In this document: in pieces, positions 16,027-24,425 of the stretch
How positions within the stretch are numbered: the stretch's first letter is position 1
Layout: each line of letters begins with the position of its first letter
Source: Armatimonadaceae bacterium
Lineage (GTDB): Bacteria > Armatimonadota > Armatimonadia > Armatimonadales > Armatimonadaceae
Direction of reading: 5' to 3'
Assembly: GCA_030447685.1 (NCBI GenBank)
Contig: JAUJOK010000011.1
Span: 98,520 to 132,471, forward strand
DNA length: 33,952 nucleotides
Position numbers and translations under genes: made by a program
Notes under the pieces: generated by a model
Database searches by the model: none
What the model was told of the DNA's origin: nothing
The model's input: the letters and a program-made list of their open reading frames with translations, nothing else

Positions 16027-16381
16027 TGCCGACACTCCTTTCGAGGTCGGCGCGCCCCGGCTGCAAATCCCCCTGTCACCAAGCCCGCAAATGCCCTGGC
16101 CCAGTGCTCAAATTTGAGCGCAAACCGTTCCTGATTCTCCTGCGGGTTTGGCTTCCTGGAGTCCCATGAGCTATCCAATGTCCGGGGGCGGGGCGCACCG
16201 CCGGGGCTGATAGTTGCGCGACACAGTGGCGCAAGAAGAAAATGCAGGGCTTTTCTGTAGGCCGGGATCAGGAGAAGGCAGGCGGGCCAGCTTGCTCCTG
16301 CCGTCAGCCCGTTTCTTCTCGCGCCAGCAAGTGTTGCAGCTATGTCCTGGGCCGGGCACTTCCGACCGGGGAGGTAGCCGG
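16027..16381. other. Non-coding spacer between divergent element genes
   Basis: About 355 bases between the replication-protein start (minus strand) and the SWIM-finger gene (plus strand). It should hold both promoters, but I see no clear -35/-10 pair, no long inverted repeat and no convincing small gene. It is where a replication origin of the element might be expected, without positive evidence. Confidence 0.4.
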
Positions 16382-16834
16382 ATGGCGCAGGTAACAATTA
16401 CCGAGGAGGGGCAGGTGGTGTATCGAACAAAGCTCGTGCACGACGAGGCGCGGGCCCGGCGCTTCGCGGGGTGCCTGGCTGCGAATGCGCGTTTCGCCGG
16501 GGTCGAAGTCGTCAGGAGCCGTCGGCCGGGGAAGAAGGGCGTAGGGTGGTTTGTTCGGTTCCGCCCGGCCGACGCTGCGCGGGTGGCTGCGCTTCGCAAG
16601 GAGCAGAGCAGGGCACGGGAAGCACGAGCGGATGCCGAGGGGCCGGGTTACAGGTTTGTGTGGGACGAAGGGACAGGGCGATACTGGTGCTGGTCACCTT
16701 CGGGCGAGGTGTACGAGACGTGTGAGGAAGAGTGTACTTGTCCGGATTTCGTGTATCGGTGTCGGGCGGCTGGGATCTCCTGCAAGCACCAGATCGCTCT
16801 GCGCCAGCACCAGCAGGAGAGCTTGGTGGCATAG
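16382..16834 (+). CDS. Small SWIM zinc-finger protein
   Basis: A 150-residue protein starting at ATG 16382 with GGGGAGG about nine bases upstream; the longer in-frame reading has no ribosome site. The C-terminal third contains CTCPDFVYRCRAAGISCKH (about residues 121-139), an exact CxC...CxH SWIM zinc-finger pattern, which in other proteins mediates DNA or protein binding. The N-terminus (MAQVTITEEGQVVYRTKLVH) is a small beta-rich region followed by a basic Arg/Ala-rich helix. No enzymatic motif is visible. It is divergent from the replication-protein gene, so a role in maintenance or control of the element is possible. The frame is intact, unlike the neighbouring recombinase. Confidence 0.65.
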   Translation: MAQVTITEEGQVVYRTKLVHDEARARRFAGCLAANARFAGVEVVRSRRPGKKGVGWFVRFRPADAARVAALRKEQSRAREARADAEGPGYRFVWDEGTGRYWCWSPSGEVYETCEEECTCPDFVYRCRAAGISCKHQIALRQHQQESLVA

Positions 16835-17114
16835 GGGCCGTTCTGCGGGGCCGATGGAAAACCACCAGCCGCCGCGGGGGGCTATGGGCTCCCATTCACA
16901 CTTTAATAAAACTTTTGTTTGTTTGGGGCTTTCGCTACAACCATCCCGGCAGCATTGCCCCCGGATTTTAAATCGCCCCCCTGGGTATAATTAAACCCCT
17001 TTTTTTTGGCCTACCCCCCTGCCAGTGGGGATACTTTGCCAAATCCTTTGGGGAAAAGTAGCCACAGTAGGGCCCTCCACGGCGCTGTGCGCGCGGGAGA
17101 GAACAAGCCATTTT
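16835..17114. other. AT-richer non-coding stretch before the AbiE operon
   Basis: About 280 bases with runs such as TTTTTTTT (17000-17007) and several C-runs, less GC-rich than the surroundings. I see no gene. A minus-strand reading across it and the antitoxin gene is only an antisense shadow. Confidence 0.4.
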
Positions 17115-17162
17115 TGTCCCAAAACCTTGTATAATCTTTATAAGATGCAAGGTTTTGGGACA
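17115..17162 (+). promoter_or_regulatory. AbiE promoter/operator: 15-bp perfect inverted repeat around the -10 box
   Basis: TGTCCCAAAACCTTG (17115-17129) and CAAGGTTTTGGGACA (17148-17162) are perfect inverted repeats separated by 18 bases. The gap begins with TATAAT (17130-17135) and ends with the candidate ATG of the antitoxin gene. AbiEi antitoxins are known to bind inverted repeats in their own promoter and repress it; this site fits that role. No good -35 box is present. Confidence 0.75.
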
Positions 17163-17768
17163 GACGATCGGGTGACACGTGATCAGGTTCTGCAGATGGT
17201 ACGGGATTCCGGGCCGATCCGCCCCCGAGACCTGGAGAAGCAAGGCATCTCCCGGAAGCACCTGCTCCGCCTCTATGAGGAAGGGCTCCTCCACCGGCCC
17301 GGCCGGGGGATTTATGTCCTTGCCGAACAGGATGACTTCACCGAGCACCAGACTCTGCTGGAGACTGCCAAGCAAGTGCCCGATGGAGTAGTCTGCCTTC
17401 TCTCCGCGCTGCGATTTCATAATATAGGCACGCAAAACCCCTTTGAGGTGTGGATCACGCTTCCGCCTCGCGCGTGGCGTCCTCAGGTTGACTATCCCCC
17501 GCTTCGAGTCATGAGAATGTCCGGCGCGGTGCTTACCGAGGGTGTTGAAGAGCACCGCGTGAAGGGCGTTCTCCTGCGCGTGTACAGTCCCGGTAAAACC
17601 GTGGCGGACTGCTTCAAGTTCCGCAACAAGGTTGGCTTGGACGTGGCCTTGGAGGCGCTGCGCGAGGCCCGGCGCACGCGGAAGGTGACCATGGACGACC
17701 TGTGGCATTACGCTAAGATCGACCGGGTGGCGAACGTCATGCGGCCCTATCTGGAATCACTCCCATGA
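17145..17768 (+). CDS. AbiEi-family antitoxin of type IV toxin-antitoxin system
   Basis: A 207-residue protein if started at ATG 17145, or 198 if started at GTG 17172; the latter would leave the operator wholly upstream. The N-terminal winged helix (SGPIRPRDLEKQGISRKHLL, then LYEEGLLHRPGRGIYVL) is the DNA-binding domain, and the C-terminal part (VCLLSALRFHNIGTQ, then VYSPGKTVADCFKFRNKVGL) is the AbiEi antitoxin domain. In type IV systems the antitoxin counteracts the toxin's effect without binding it, and it represses its own operon. The stop overlaps the toxin start by four bases (ATGA). The frame is intact. Confidence 0.9.
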   Translation: MQGFGTDDRVTRDQVLQMVRDSGPIRPRDLEKQGISRKHLLRLYEEGLLHRPGRGIYVLAEQDDFTEHQTLLETAKQVPDGVVCLLSALRFHNIGTQNPFEVWITLPPRAWRPQVDYPPLRVMRMSGAVLTEGVEEHRVKGVLLRVYSPGKTVADCFKFRNKVGLDVALEALREARRTRKVTMDDLWHYAKIDRVANVMRPYLESLP

Positions 17769-18703
17769 ACAAGCCCGTGCGGAACCTGGCTGCTTCCGTC
17801 CACAACCGGCTGGTCGCCCGTGCTCGCGAGCGACGGGAAGACGCGGGCTTTCTCCTGACCCGCTACGCTAACGAACGCTTCCTCTATCGGCTGAGTCTTT
17901 CCCCTCACCGCGACCAGTTTGTCCTCAAGGGCGCTACCCTGTTTACGATCTGGCAGGACGCGCCCCACCGCCCGACGCGGGACATGGATTTTCTCGGATG
18001 CGGCGACGCCTCTGTCCAGCACGCTCTGTCTGTGTTCCGGGACATCTGCCAGGTGCCGGTGGAAGACGACGGCCTTGTCTTCCCCCCGGAGCGGGTGGCA
18101 GCGGCGGAGAGGCGCGAGGACGAGGTGTACGGCGGCCTTCACGTGGACGTGGTGGCGCTGATGGGAAGCGCAGTCATCCCACTCCAGATCGACATCGGTT
18201 TCGGAGACGCGATCACCCCGGCCCCGGAGGAGAGTGAGCTGCCCGTTCTTCTGGACTTCCCCCGGCCGCGGATCTGGGTCTACCCGCGGGAGACGGTAGT
18301 GGCCGAGAAGCTGGAAGCCGCCGTCAGCCTGGGGCTGACCAACAGCCGCATGAAAGATTTCTACGACCTCTGGTATTTGGCGACCAATTTCACGTTTGAA
18401 GGGCCGCCGGTCGCGGCGGCGATCACCGCGACCTTTGCGCGCCGCGGCACTTCTTTACCCGCTGGGTTGCCGTTGGCTCTGTCTGAGGAGTTTGCGGCCG
18501 ACACGGGTAAGCAAGCACAGTGGAACGCGTTCCTGCGCAGGGGCAAGCTGGGAGATTCGGTGGGGCTGCCCCTGTCGAATGTGGTGATGATGCTCCGGGG
18601 ATTCCTCCTGCCCCCGATGGAGGCGGTGCGGGCGCGCAACGAGTTCTCCTCCCTGTGGTCACCGGCCGGGCCTTGGATCAGATCTGGTGAGGCCGCGGAG
18701 TAG
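17765..18703 (+). CDS. AbiEii-family nucleotidyltransferase toxin
   Basis: A 312-residue DUF1814/AbiEii protein, a DNA polymerase-beta-like nucleotidyltransferase fold. The motifs are KGATLFTIW (from Lys55), RPTRDMDFLG with the metal-binding Asp73 and Asp75 (TxDxD type), a further strand Asp in LQIDIGFGD, and the C-terminal EKLEAAVSLGLTNSRMKDFY with DLW. Related toxins (AbiEii, MenT) modify tRNA or otherwise use nucleotides to arrest growth during phage infection; the target here is not known. It overlaps the antitoxin gene by four bases, and a third gene follows after five bases. All motifs are intact, so the system may be functional. Confidence 0.9.
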   Translation: MNKPVRNLAASVHNRLVARARERREDAGFLLTRYANERFLYRLSLSPHRDQFVLKGATLFTIWQDAPHRPTRDMDFLGCGDASVQHALSVFRDICQVPVEDDGLVFPPERVAAAERREDEVYGGLHVDVVALMGSAVIPLQIDIGFGDAITPAPEESELPVLLDFPRPRIWVYPRETVVAEKLEAAVSLGLTNSRMKDFYDLWYLATNFTFEGPPVAAAITATFARRGTSLPAGLPLALSEEFAADTGKQAQWNAFLRRGKLGDSVGLPLSNVVMMLRGFLLPPMEAVRARNEFSSLWSPAGPWIRSGEAAE

Positions 18704-18708
18704 CTGGT

Positions 18709-19389
18709 ATGCCGTTGATAGATGACCTGAATGTGGTTCGCCAGGGAATACACCACGCCCCCAATAGCTCCTTACACATCCTCAGCCCCGTGCTGTCGGC
18801 TTGGCACGGCCTCCTCCAACGATACGCCGAGGTCTGGGGATGGCGAGACGTGCCCTACTGGTACAATGAGCGCGCTACCCTGAGCACGCTCGCAGCCGCA
18901 GTATGGGCAAGTGGAGGGATCGCATTAGAGGAGTACCGGACGGACAGGGGCGAGGACGGGGAGGGCGTGCGAAAGGGCCGTGGCGACCTTTACCTTTCAG
19001 TAGGAGGAGAGCATTTCATCGCCGAGGCCAAACAGCACTGGTCGTACCCGACGCGCTCCGCCGAACGAATCGCCGGGGATCCCACAAATCTGCTGAGGCG
19101 GGCCTGCGCCGATGCGCGGGCTAAGCGCGCTAACGGCTGCCCCGGTTGTCCCGACGTTCTTCAGAGGCGGCTGGGCGTGGTTTTTGCGGTGCCCTGCCTG
19201 CCCCCGAAGGCCCGAGGTGCTATGGAGGCTCATGTGGAAGCCTGGCTCGTGCAAATGCTGGTCGTCCCCGCGGACTGCGCCTCCTGGTTCCTTGTACCAC
19301 CAGGCCAGGAAGGAGTGGGCAATGATTGCTGGCTCTATCCCGGCGTGTGCCTACTGCTGCGCGAAGTCAGGGCGAACATCGAGCCGTAA
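18709..19389 (+). CDS. Unknown protein with PD-(D/E)XK nuclease-like motif, third gene of AbiE operon
   Basis: A 226-residue protein I cannot assign to a named family. It contains a PD-(D/E)XK-type arrangement: Glu54 in a helix (YNERATLSTLAAAVW), Asp93 in GRGDLYLS at the end of a strand, and Glu106-Ala-Lys108 (FIAEAK) on the next strand, 12 residues later. That is the spacing of restriction-enzyme-like nucleases. Further on are GVVFAVPCLPP and several Cys residues (near 133-136). It begins five bases after the toxin stop, with GGAG about ten bases upstream, so it is part of the same transcript. It could be a nuclease effector added to the AbiE system, or a restriction-like protein that shares its promoter. 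Function is inference. Confidence 0.65.
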   Translation: MPLIDDLNVVRQGIHHAPNSSLHILSPVLSAWHGLLQRYAEVWGWRDVPYWYNERATLSTLAAAVWASGGIALEEYRTDRGEDGEGVRKGRGDLYLSVGGEHFIAEAKQHWSYPTRSAERIAGDPTNLLRRACADARAKRANGCPGCPDVLQRRLGVVFAVPCLPPKARGAMEAHVEAWLVQMLVVPADCASWFLVPPGQEGVGNDCWLYPGVCLLLREVRANIEP

Positions 19390-19525
19390 CCGAGCACCAT
19401 GGCAACTGGAGAAAGGGCGGGAGCCAAGTCAGGTGTTTTGTCAAGTCCAGCGGCTAAGATTAGCAGGGGAAGCAGGGCAGGCTCGCCGCTCCCCTCTGCT
19501 TCCTGCTGCTGTTCTTGGCCCGTCT

Positions 19526-19559
19526 GTTGTCCGACTCCGCAGCAGCCATGTCAGACAAC
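19526..19559. repeat. Imperfect inverted repeat between the AbiE operon and the broken TPR gene
   Basis: GTTGTCCGAC (19526-19535) and GTCAGACAAC (19550-19559) pair with one mismatch around a 14-base loop, in an otherwise featureless 273-base gap (19390-19662). No T-run follows, so it is not a clear terminator; the role is unknown. Confidence 0.4.
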
Positions 19560-21160
19560 AATTGACACTGGTACCGATAGTTGCACAGCGACGGGCTGAC
19601 GTCTCTCCTGCGACGCGGTCACATCAATCCTGTCCGAGTTTACCTGCTCTGGATCACACTATTTATCCCTTATCCCGGGCGGAAGTTCCGCTACCCGCCT
19701 TGCCCTTGCTATGAACGATGGCGCGGAACCGGGCATTATCTCGAATTGGATCAAAATCCTTGTCTTTTTGAGCTTCTTGTCGCAAGCTCTCCTGCATCTG
19801 GATCGCGAGTGCGAGGTTAACTACAGCTTCCGTGGCTTTCCTTTGCAGACTAAAGGCACACGCGAGATTATAACGTAGCGGTGCGTTTCTCGGAGCCATA
19901 CGGATCGCCTTTCTGTGGTTTAGGTAGGCGTCTTTGAACTGGCGCTTCTTCGCATACGCCACACCCAGTAGACCATAGGCCCTTGCATTCTTGGGATCCC
20001 TGTGTATCGTCTCTTTCGCCAGTGTAATTGCCTCGTCTGCGCCTCGCGGCTCGTTCACCAGCAGAAATCCCAGGTTGAGCCGTGCACGCGGGTGGTTCGG
20101 CGCGGCCCGTACCAGGTGCCGGAATGCCTGTCGTGCACCTGTGGGATTATTAAGCTTGAGACGTACAACCCCCAGATTGTTGAGTGCGTCGGGATAATGG
20201 GGTAACACCCGGAGCGCCCGCACATAGTGGGGCCTGCGCCCCTTTATAGTCTCCTTTATCGAAGAGCATAACTCCATAGTCGTTATGGGCGAGTGCGTGA
20301 TTGGGGTTGCACTCTATGGCTTTTCTATACTCGGCTGCAGCACGGTCATTCTGTCCCTTAACTCGTAAGGCAAATGCCAGATTGTAATGCGCATTGGCGA
20401 ATTTCGGGTTAACCCGGATCGCGTCCTGGTAGGCCCGTATGGCCTCCTCATTTCTGCCGAGCTTCGCGAGCGCCACTCCCAAGTTCGTATGGGTGAATGC
20501 CTCGTTTGGAGCGAGCTGCACGGCACGACGGTGATATGGCAGCGCCTCCTTTATTCGCCCGCTTTTCTCCAGTTCATCTCCAAGATTACTCGTGGCAGAA
20601 GCATGGTTCGGATCAGCGCAATTACCCTTTTATGCTGGGCAATAGCGCCATGAATATTGCCCAGCTTCAAAAGCGTATTGCCCATGCTGTTGAGGGCCGA
20701 TAAATGGTTTGGGTTGATGTGAAGCGCCTGTTGATATTTTTTCAACGCCGGATGGTACTGGCCCTTTTCATAAAGGGCATTACCCCAGTTGGTGATAGCT
20801 TCGACGTATTTGGGTCTGGCCTTTGTTGCCCGCTGGAAGCAACCAATCGCCTCACCAAACTTACGCTGCTCCATGAGCGCGCATCCGAGGCCGTTATGGG
20901 CCACCGCATAGCCAGACTTGATGCCGATGGCCCGCTTGTAGTGACTGATTGCTTCCGGTATTTGCCCTTTCAACCGGAGTTCATTACCCAGGTTATTGTG
21001 GGCTGCGTGATAGTCCGGGTTAATGACGAGCGCCTGCCGGTACGCGGCGATAGCCTCTTCCGGCCTCTCAAGCTCCGCGAGGCTTACACCCAGATTCAGG
21101 TAGGCATTCGCATATTTCGGTTGAATCTCAATCGCCTTCTTCAGGACTTCAACCGACTTA

Positions 21161-21175
21161 AGGTGTGTTCTCAAT
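21161..21175 (+). repeat. Left terminal inverted repeat of the IS5-family element
   Basis: Fifteen bases exactly complementary to 22015-22029 in reverse. Confidence 0.9.
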
Positions 21176-21203
21176 CAGCGTCTTCTCTTGTAGAATGGTT
21201 TTC

Positions 21204-22019
21204 ATGGAGAAACGCTATGCTTTACGTGATGACCAGTGGGAACGCCTGGAGCAGTTGGGCCTTCCTGGCGGGCGTAGTCACGTTGGTGTCACCGCTAAGG
21301 ACAACCGTCTATTCGTAGAAGCGGTTCTGTACCGGTTCCGGGCAGGCATCCCGTGGCGCGATTTGCCGCCGCGCTTCGGCAAGCGTCACGGCAAAAAAAG
21401 CCGTGACAGAACTGGCATCGCGTGTACGTGCGTTTTAACCGCTGGAGCCAGCAGGGCATCTGGCAGAAGGTGTTCGCACAACTGGCCAAGGAAGCCGACA
21501 ACGAGTACGCGATGATCGATTCCACCATCGTTCGGGCACACCGCAGCGCGGCAGGCGCACGTAAAAAGGGGCAGGCGAGCCAGTCATCTCGTCTAAAAAC
21601 GCCAGTGTCTCGGCAGAAACAGAGGCGGACTGACCAGCAAGATTCATGCTGTCTGCGACGCACAAGGCAGACCGACCGCACTGATGCTCACGCCGGGGCA
21701 GGTCAGCGACCTGATCGGCTTTGAGGCTCTGGCAGAAACGATTGCCGCCGACGTACTGATCGGTGACAAAGGCTATGATGCCGACAGGAGAGTGCGGGCA
21801 GTACTCGCCAAAGCGGGCAAGACGGCAGTTATTCCGCCGCGCCGGAACCGAAAGAATCCGGCGACCTACGATAAGGAATTGTACAAGAAGCGCCATCATA
21901 TCGAGAACTTCTTCAGCAGGCTCAAGGACTATCGTGGCATCGCCACCCGCTTTGAGAAGACAGCCCGCAACTTTCTCTCCGGCATCTATTTGGCTGCTGC
22001 TATAATCTGGCTTAATTGA
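21204..22019 (+). pseudogene. IS5-family transposase, disrupted
   Basis: From ATG 21204 the protein follows the DDE transposase pattern of the IS427-like group: MEKRYALRDDQWERL, LFVEAVLYRFRAGIPWRDLP, then (other frame) VYVRFNRWSQQGIWQKVFAQ and NEYAMIDSTIVRAH with the first catalytic Asp, then (first frame again) LTPGQVSDLI, ADVLIGDKGYDA with the second Asp, and KRHHIENFFSRLKDYRG with the Glu. Two lesions break it: a 29-base insertion at about 21381-21409 between FG and NWHRVYVR, and an extra base in the A-run near 21594. The insertion contains a hairpin with an A7 loop. As read, no full transposase can be made, so the copy is probably immobile unless helped in trans. Confidence 0.85.
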
Positions 22020-22029
22020 GAACACACCT
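22015..22029 (-). repeat. Right terminal inverted repeat of the IS5-family element
   Basis: Exact reverse complement of 21161-21175; contains the transposase stop TGA (22017-22019). Confidence 0.9.
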
Positions 22030-22293
22030 TAGTGACCTTCAAAATTGGGAGGGCCTGGAGAGCCACAAGGTAGGCACCGGACAACTAAAAAGTACATAAA
22101 CGAAGGGATTAGGTGCCCACAGCAGCACAGCCTCTTTTGATCACCGGAGGCAACTAACAGTTTCACAGAATGGTGTAATTTTATTGGATGAGCCAAGAGC
22201 AGAGGTGGTCGTCAATTAGGCCCTAAAGTTTTCTATGTAAGGGCGGCAATACACGTAATCGCCTGCGGAACTTGACCTGTGAGGACTCGCAGG

Positions 22294-22850
22294 TCAACCT
22301 TTCATACTCTGTTTCGTGGCACTATCACCGGGATCCCAGGTCTTCCGGGAACGGGGCGGAACAGCGAAGTCCTGCACATGCAGGAGCGGATAGTTCTTAA
22401 CAAGCATACGACCCGCTCCCAAATGGTTAGTTAGTTCTAACACTGAATCGGGAACCTGTGGCAGAAATGCCAAGTCGCAGGTTCCCGTTTCTTTTTCGTC
22501 CATCTCCACCCGCCCTACCATTGCCTGTAAGATGGCTTCGCGCTCCTCATCGGTGCCTGCCTCGTACAGTTCCACGATGCGCACCCACAGTCTGCAAACC
22601 TCGTCCACCGCAGGGCGGCGAATCTTCTGCGCCTTGGCCTGCGTTTCCATATCCTGCGGCTGCGCCGTCAGTGTCAGCCAATCCTGCAATGGACTCGAAC
22701 CAATCGGGTTCAGCCTGCGCATGCTTACCTTGATGGAGTACGTTTTTTATGGAGATGCGTCCGCGAGCCTCCCGGAGCACGCGGGGCAGACACAGTGGAA
22801 GCCGAAGTTGGTCGGGATTTTGGTAGTTCGGCCTGCGAAGGCACCTGCAT
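22294..22850 (-). pseudogene. Probable recombinase C-terminal remnant
   Basis: A 142-residue reading (22294-22722) contains EREAILQAMVGRVEMDEKETG, which resembles the C-terminal pattern of large serine recombinases, including the one at 14.4-15.3 kb (QRAELLSGIVERVDIHEK). Upstream in the same frame, past an in-frame TAA, is NFGFHCVCPACSGRLADASP, a possible zinc-ribbon half. No start or catalytic domain is found. The assignment is weak; it could be another decayed gene. The gap to the broken TPR gene (22085-22293) shows no recognisable feature. Confidence 0.35.
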
Positions 22851-22973
22851 GATCTCGCCCCGCTCCTTGTCAGTAGCTGCTTCCACATGTCTCCCGCTTT
22901 TTTCAGGGGTCTAACCGAAGCAAAACACCCGTGCCTCCGTGCACCCGCAGATAGGCTCTTCCCCCGCTCATCT

Positions 22974-24159
22974 TCAGTGGGCCGGGGTACCGTCCAGCCA
23001 GTTAACCGCCGTTACGGAGCGTACGGCGGGGGCAAACGTCAGCGCCATGCTGTCCGCCGTTTCTTCGGCGCTTTTGCCCATCCCGTGCCGCTTATTTACG
23101 AGCAGCGCATACTGAGTTCCGTTGCCGTCCTGGAAAAAGCCGATCAGGGCGTCCGTGGCCCGGATACCGATGATCCAGTGTTTGTTCGGCATGAAGGGGC
23201 GCTGTCCGGGCGGAGGCGACGTATGGACTACATCGCGGCTGGTGAGGCCCAGCAAAACATCGCCCATGTTCAACACGGCGCGGTTGAGCGTCTTCACGTA
23301 CTCATACAGTTCGGTTTTTGCCCCGTTCCTGGGATCGACAATAGCAACGGTGTCCCAGTTTTCCCAGCCGGTCGGTCCCCAGTAGGTGAAGTACCAGAGA
23401 CCCTTCGCGCCGTAGGCCAGATTCGTGTAGTGGTTCCAGCGCAAATCGCTTTCGCTTGGCCGACGGTAGCTGAAGTGCTTGATAGAAAGCGCGAATGCCC
23501 AGAAAGGTGTATTGTACCGGAGGGACGCCTGGCGGAACTGGTCTAAATAACGGAAATGGGCCTCCGCGTTGTCGCGGCCATTGGCATGGATGACGTAGGC
23601 GTCGTAGCTCAAAAGAGGCATCCCGTTTCGGACTGCGGCTTCGATGATAGGTTCGGTGGACGGATTGTTCTGCGCGCCGGGCGGCAGCAGGTTAAACAAT
23701 GCCCAGCGTGTCGGATCTTCGCGCAGGGCATTTACAGCCGTGATCGACGCAACGACCGCTGGCATACCGGAGGGTTCATCGTTGGTGAGCCAGCCGACGA
23801 TCTGTTCCCGGTTCTTGGTAAAGTCGGCTGCCTTTGCGGGCAGGTCAAATCCCTGCGGCTGCCGGTACGCCATCACCGGGAGTCCAAGCGGCGAGGGCGA
23901 GAGAGCGCTCATAGCCCGTGTCCGGGTTAGCCGCATAGAGTGTGAATGCAGCCTCTTTATAATTTTGGAAATCTTCCACGCGCGCCGTTCCCGGCGGCCC
24001 CCACCAGGCGAGTATCGGAAACCGCTGGAAGCGCCAGGGCTGCCGGGACACCGGGGGAAGCTTAAGCTCTTGAAGTGGATCACCGCTTGCCGGGGCGGTT
24101 ATTAGCGCGTGCGTCAGCAGGAGGAAGCCGGATAGCGCGAGAAGTCGCAGAATAGCCAT
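22974..24159 (-). CDS. Secreted glycoside-hydrolase-like TIM-barrel protein (one frame break)
   Basis: From ATG 24159 there is a signal peptide (MAILRLLALSGFLLL, cleavage likely near residue 26), then FPILAWWGPPGTARVEDFQN and AANPDTGYERSLALA. Near 23890 (GGCG/CCGC stretch) the frame shifts by one base and continues as LGLPVMAYRQPQGFD, EQIVGWLTNDEPSGMPAV, LLSYDAYVIHANGRDN and LRWNHYTNLAYGAKGLWYFT. This progression of strands with NDEP and a late YFTYWGP is typical of beta-galactosidase-like (GH42-like clan A) barrels; Glu of NDEP is a candidate catalytic acid. The repaired length is about 394 residues. The exact family and sugar substrate cannot be told. The neighbour 267 bases away is the divergent phosphodiesterase gene, with no obvious functional link. 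Confidence 0.6.
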
Positions 24160-24425
24160 TTTTTACCTTATGTTTCGAAATCATTAGCCAGAGCCGACCC
24201 TGGTGGGGCTATCGCCGCAGCCTATCATGCGTGAATTGTCACGGCGGTAATGCTCTCAGTCAGTAAACACTTTTCAGAATACCTTTTGCAGAGTACAGTT
24301 GCACCTAAGATGGGTAATGTCTTTCGTGCACCCGCCCGCCGGGACGGCTGGCCGCAAAAGGATTCCAACAACGTCTGGGACAATAGTTGAAACAGCGTCA
24401 GCGGCTTTGCGAAAAGTAAGAAGTG

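Larger units (their letters stand above)
21161..22029 (+). mobile_element. IS5-family insertion sequence, 869 bp
   Basis: The ends are perfect 15-bp inverted repeats, AGGTGTGTTCTCAAT (21161-21175) and ATTGAGAACACACCT (22015-22029), flanked by the dinucleotide TA on both sides (21159-21160 and 22030-22031), the target duplication expected of the IS427-like branch. The transposase stop codon lies inside the right repeat. It sits within the broken TPR gene. Confidence 0.9.
19663..22084 (-). pseudogene. TPR-repeat protein, broken by two frameshifts and an IS insertion
   Basis: The fragments form one protein of canonical 34-residue TPR units, with repeats such as PKYANAYLNLGVSLAELERP, HNNLGNELRLKGQIPEAISH and YGLLGVAYAKKRQFKDAYLN. 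The segments lie in three frames; breaks are near 20605 (IAL/DPNHAS) and near 20230. At 21161-22029 an IS5-type element interrupts the N-terminal part. Removing the IS and one TA copy restores an open frame (ALQALPILKVTKSVEVLKK) that reaches back only to 22084, where an in-frame TAG stands upstream, so the true start is lost or uses a rare codon. It has no signal peptide and no extra domain. TPR proteins mediate protein-protein contacts; the partner is unknown. Confidence 0.75.

Noticed and set aside
16968..17708. A 246-residue minus-strand frame opposite the AbiE antitoxin
   Set aside because: Antisense shadow; the plus strand encodes a recognisable AbiEi protein with operator and coupled toxin.
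19663..21174. Several plus-strand frames opposite the broken TPR gene
   Set aside because: They have no motif and start at random; the minus-strand TPR consensus explains the region.
21385..21407. Hairpin with A7 loop as a programmed frameshift signal for the transposase
   Set aside because: A -1 slip on the A-run leads to TGA within three codons, and the family text resumes only after the whole 29-base insertion.
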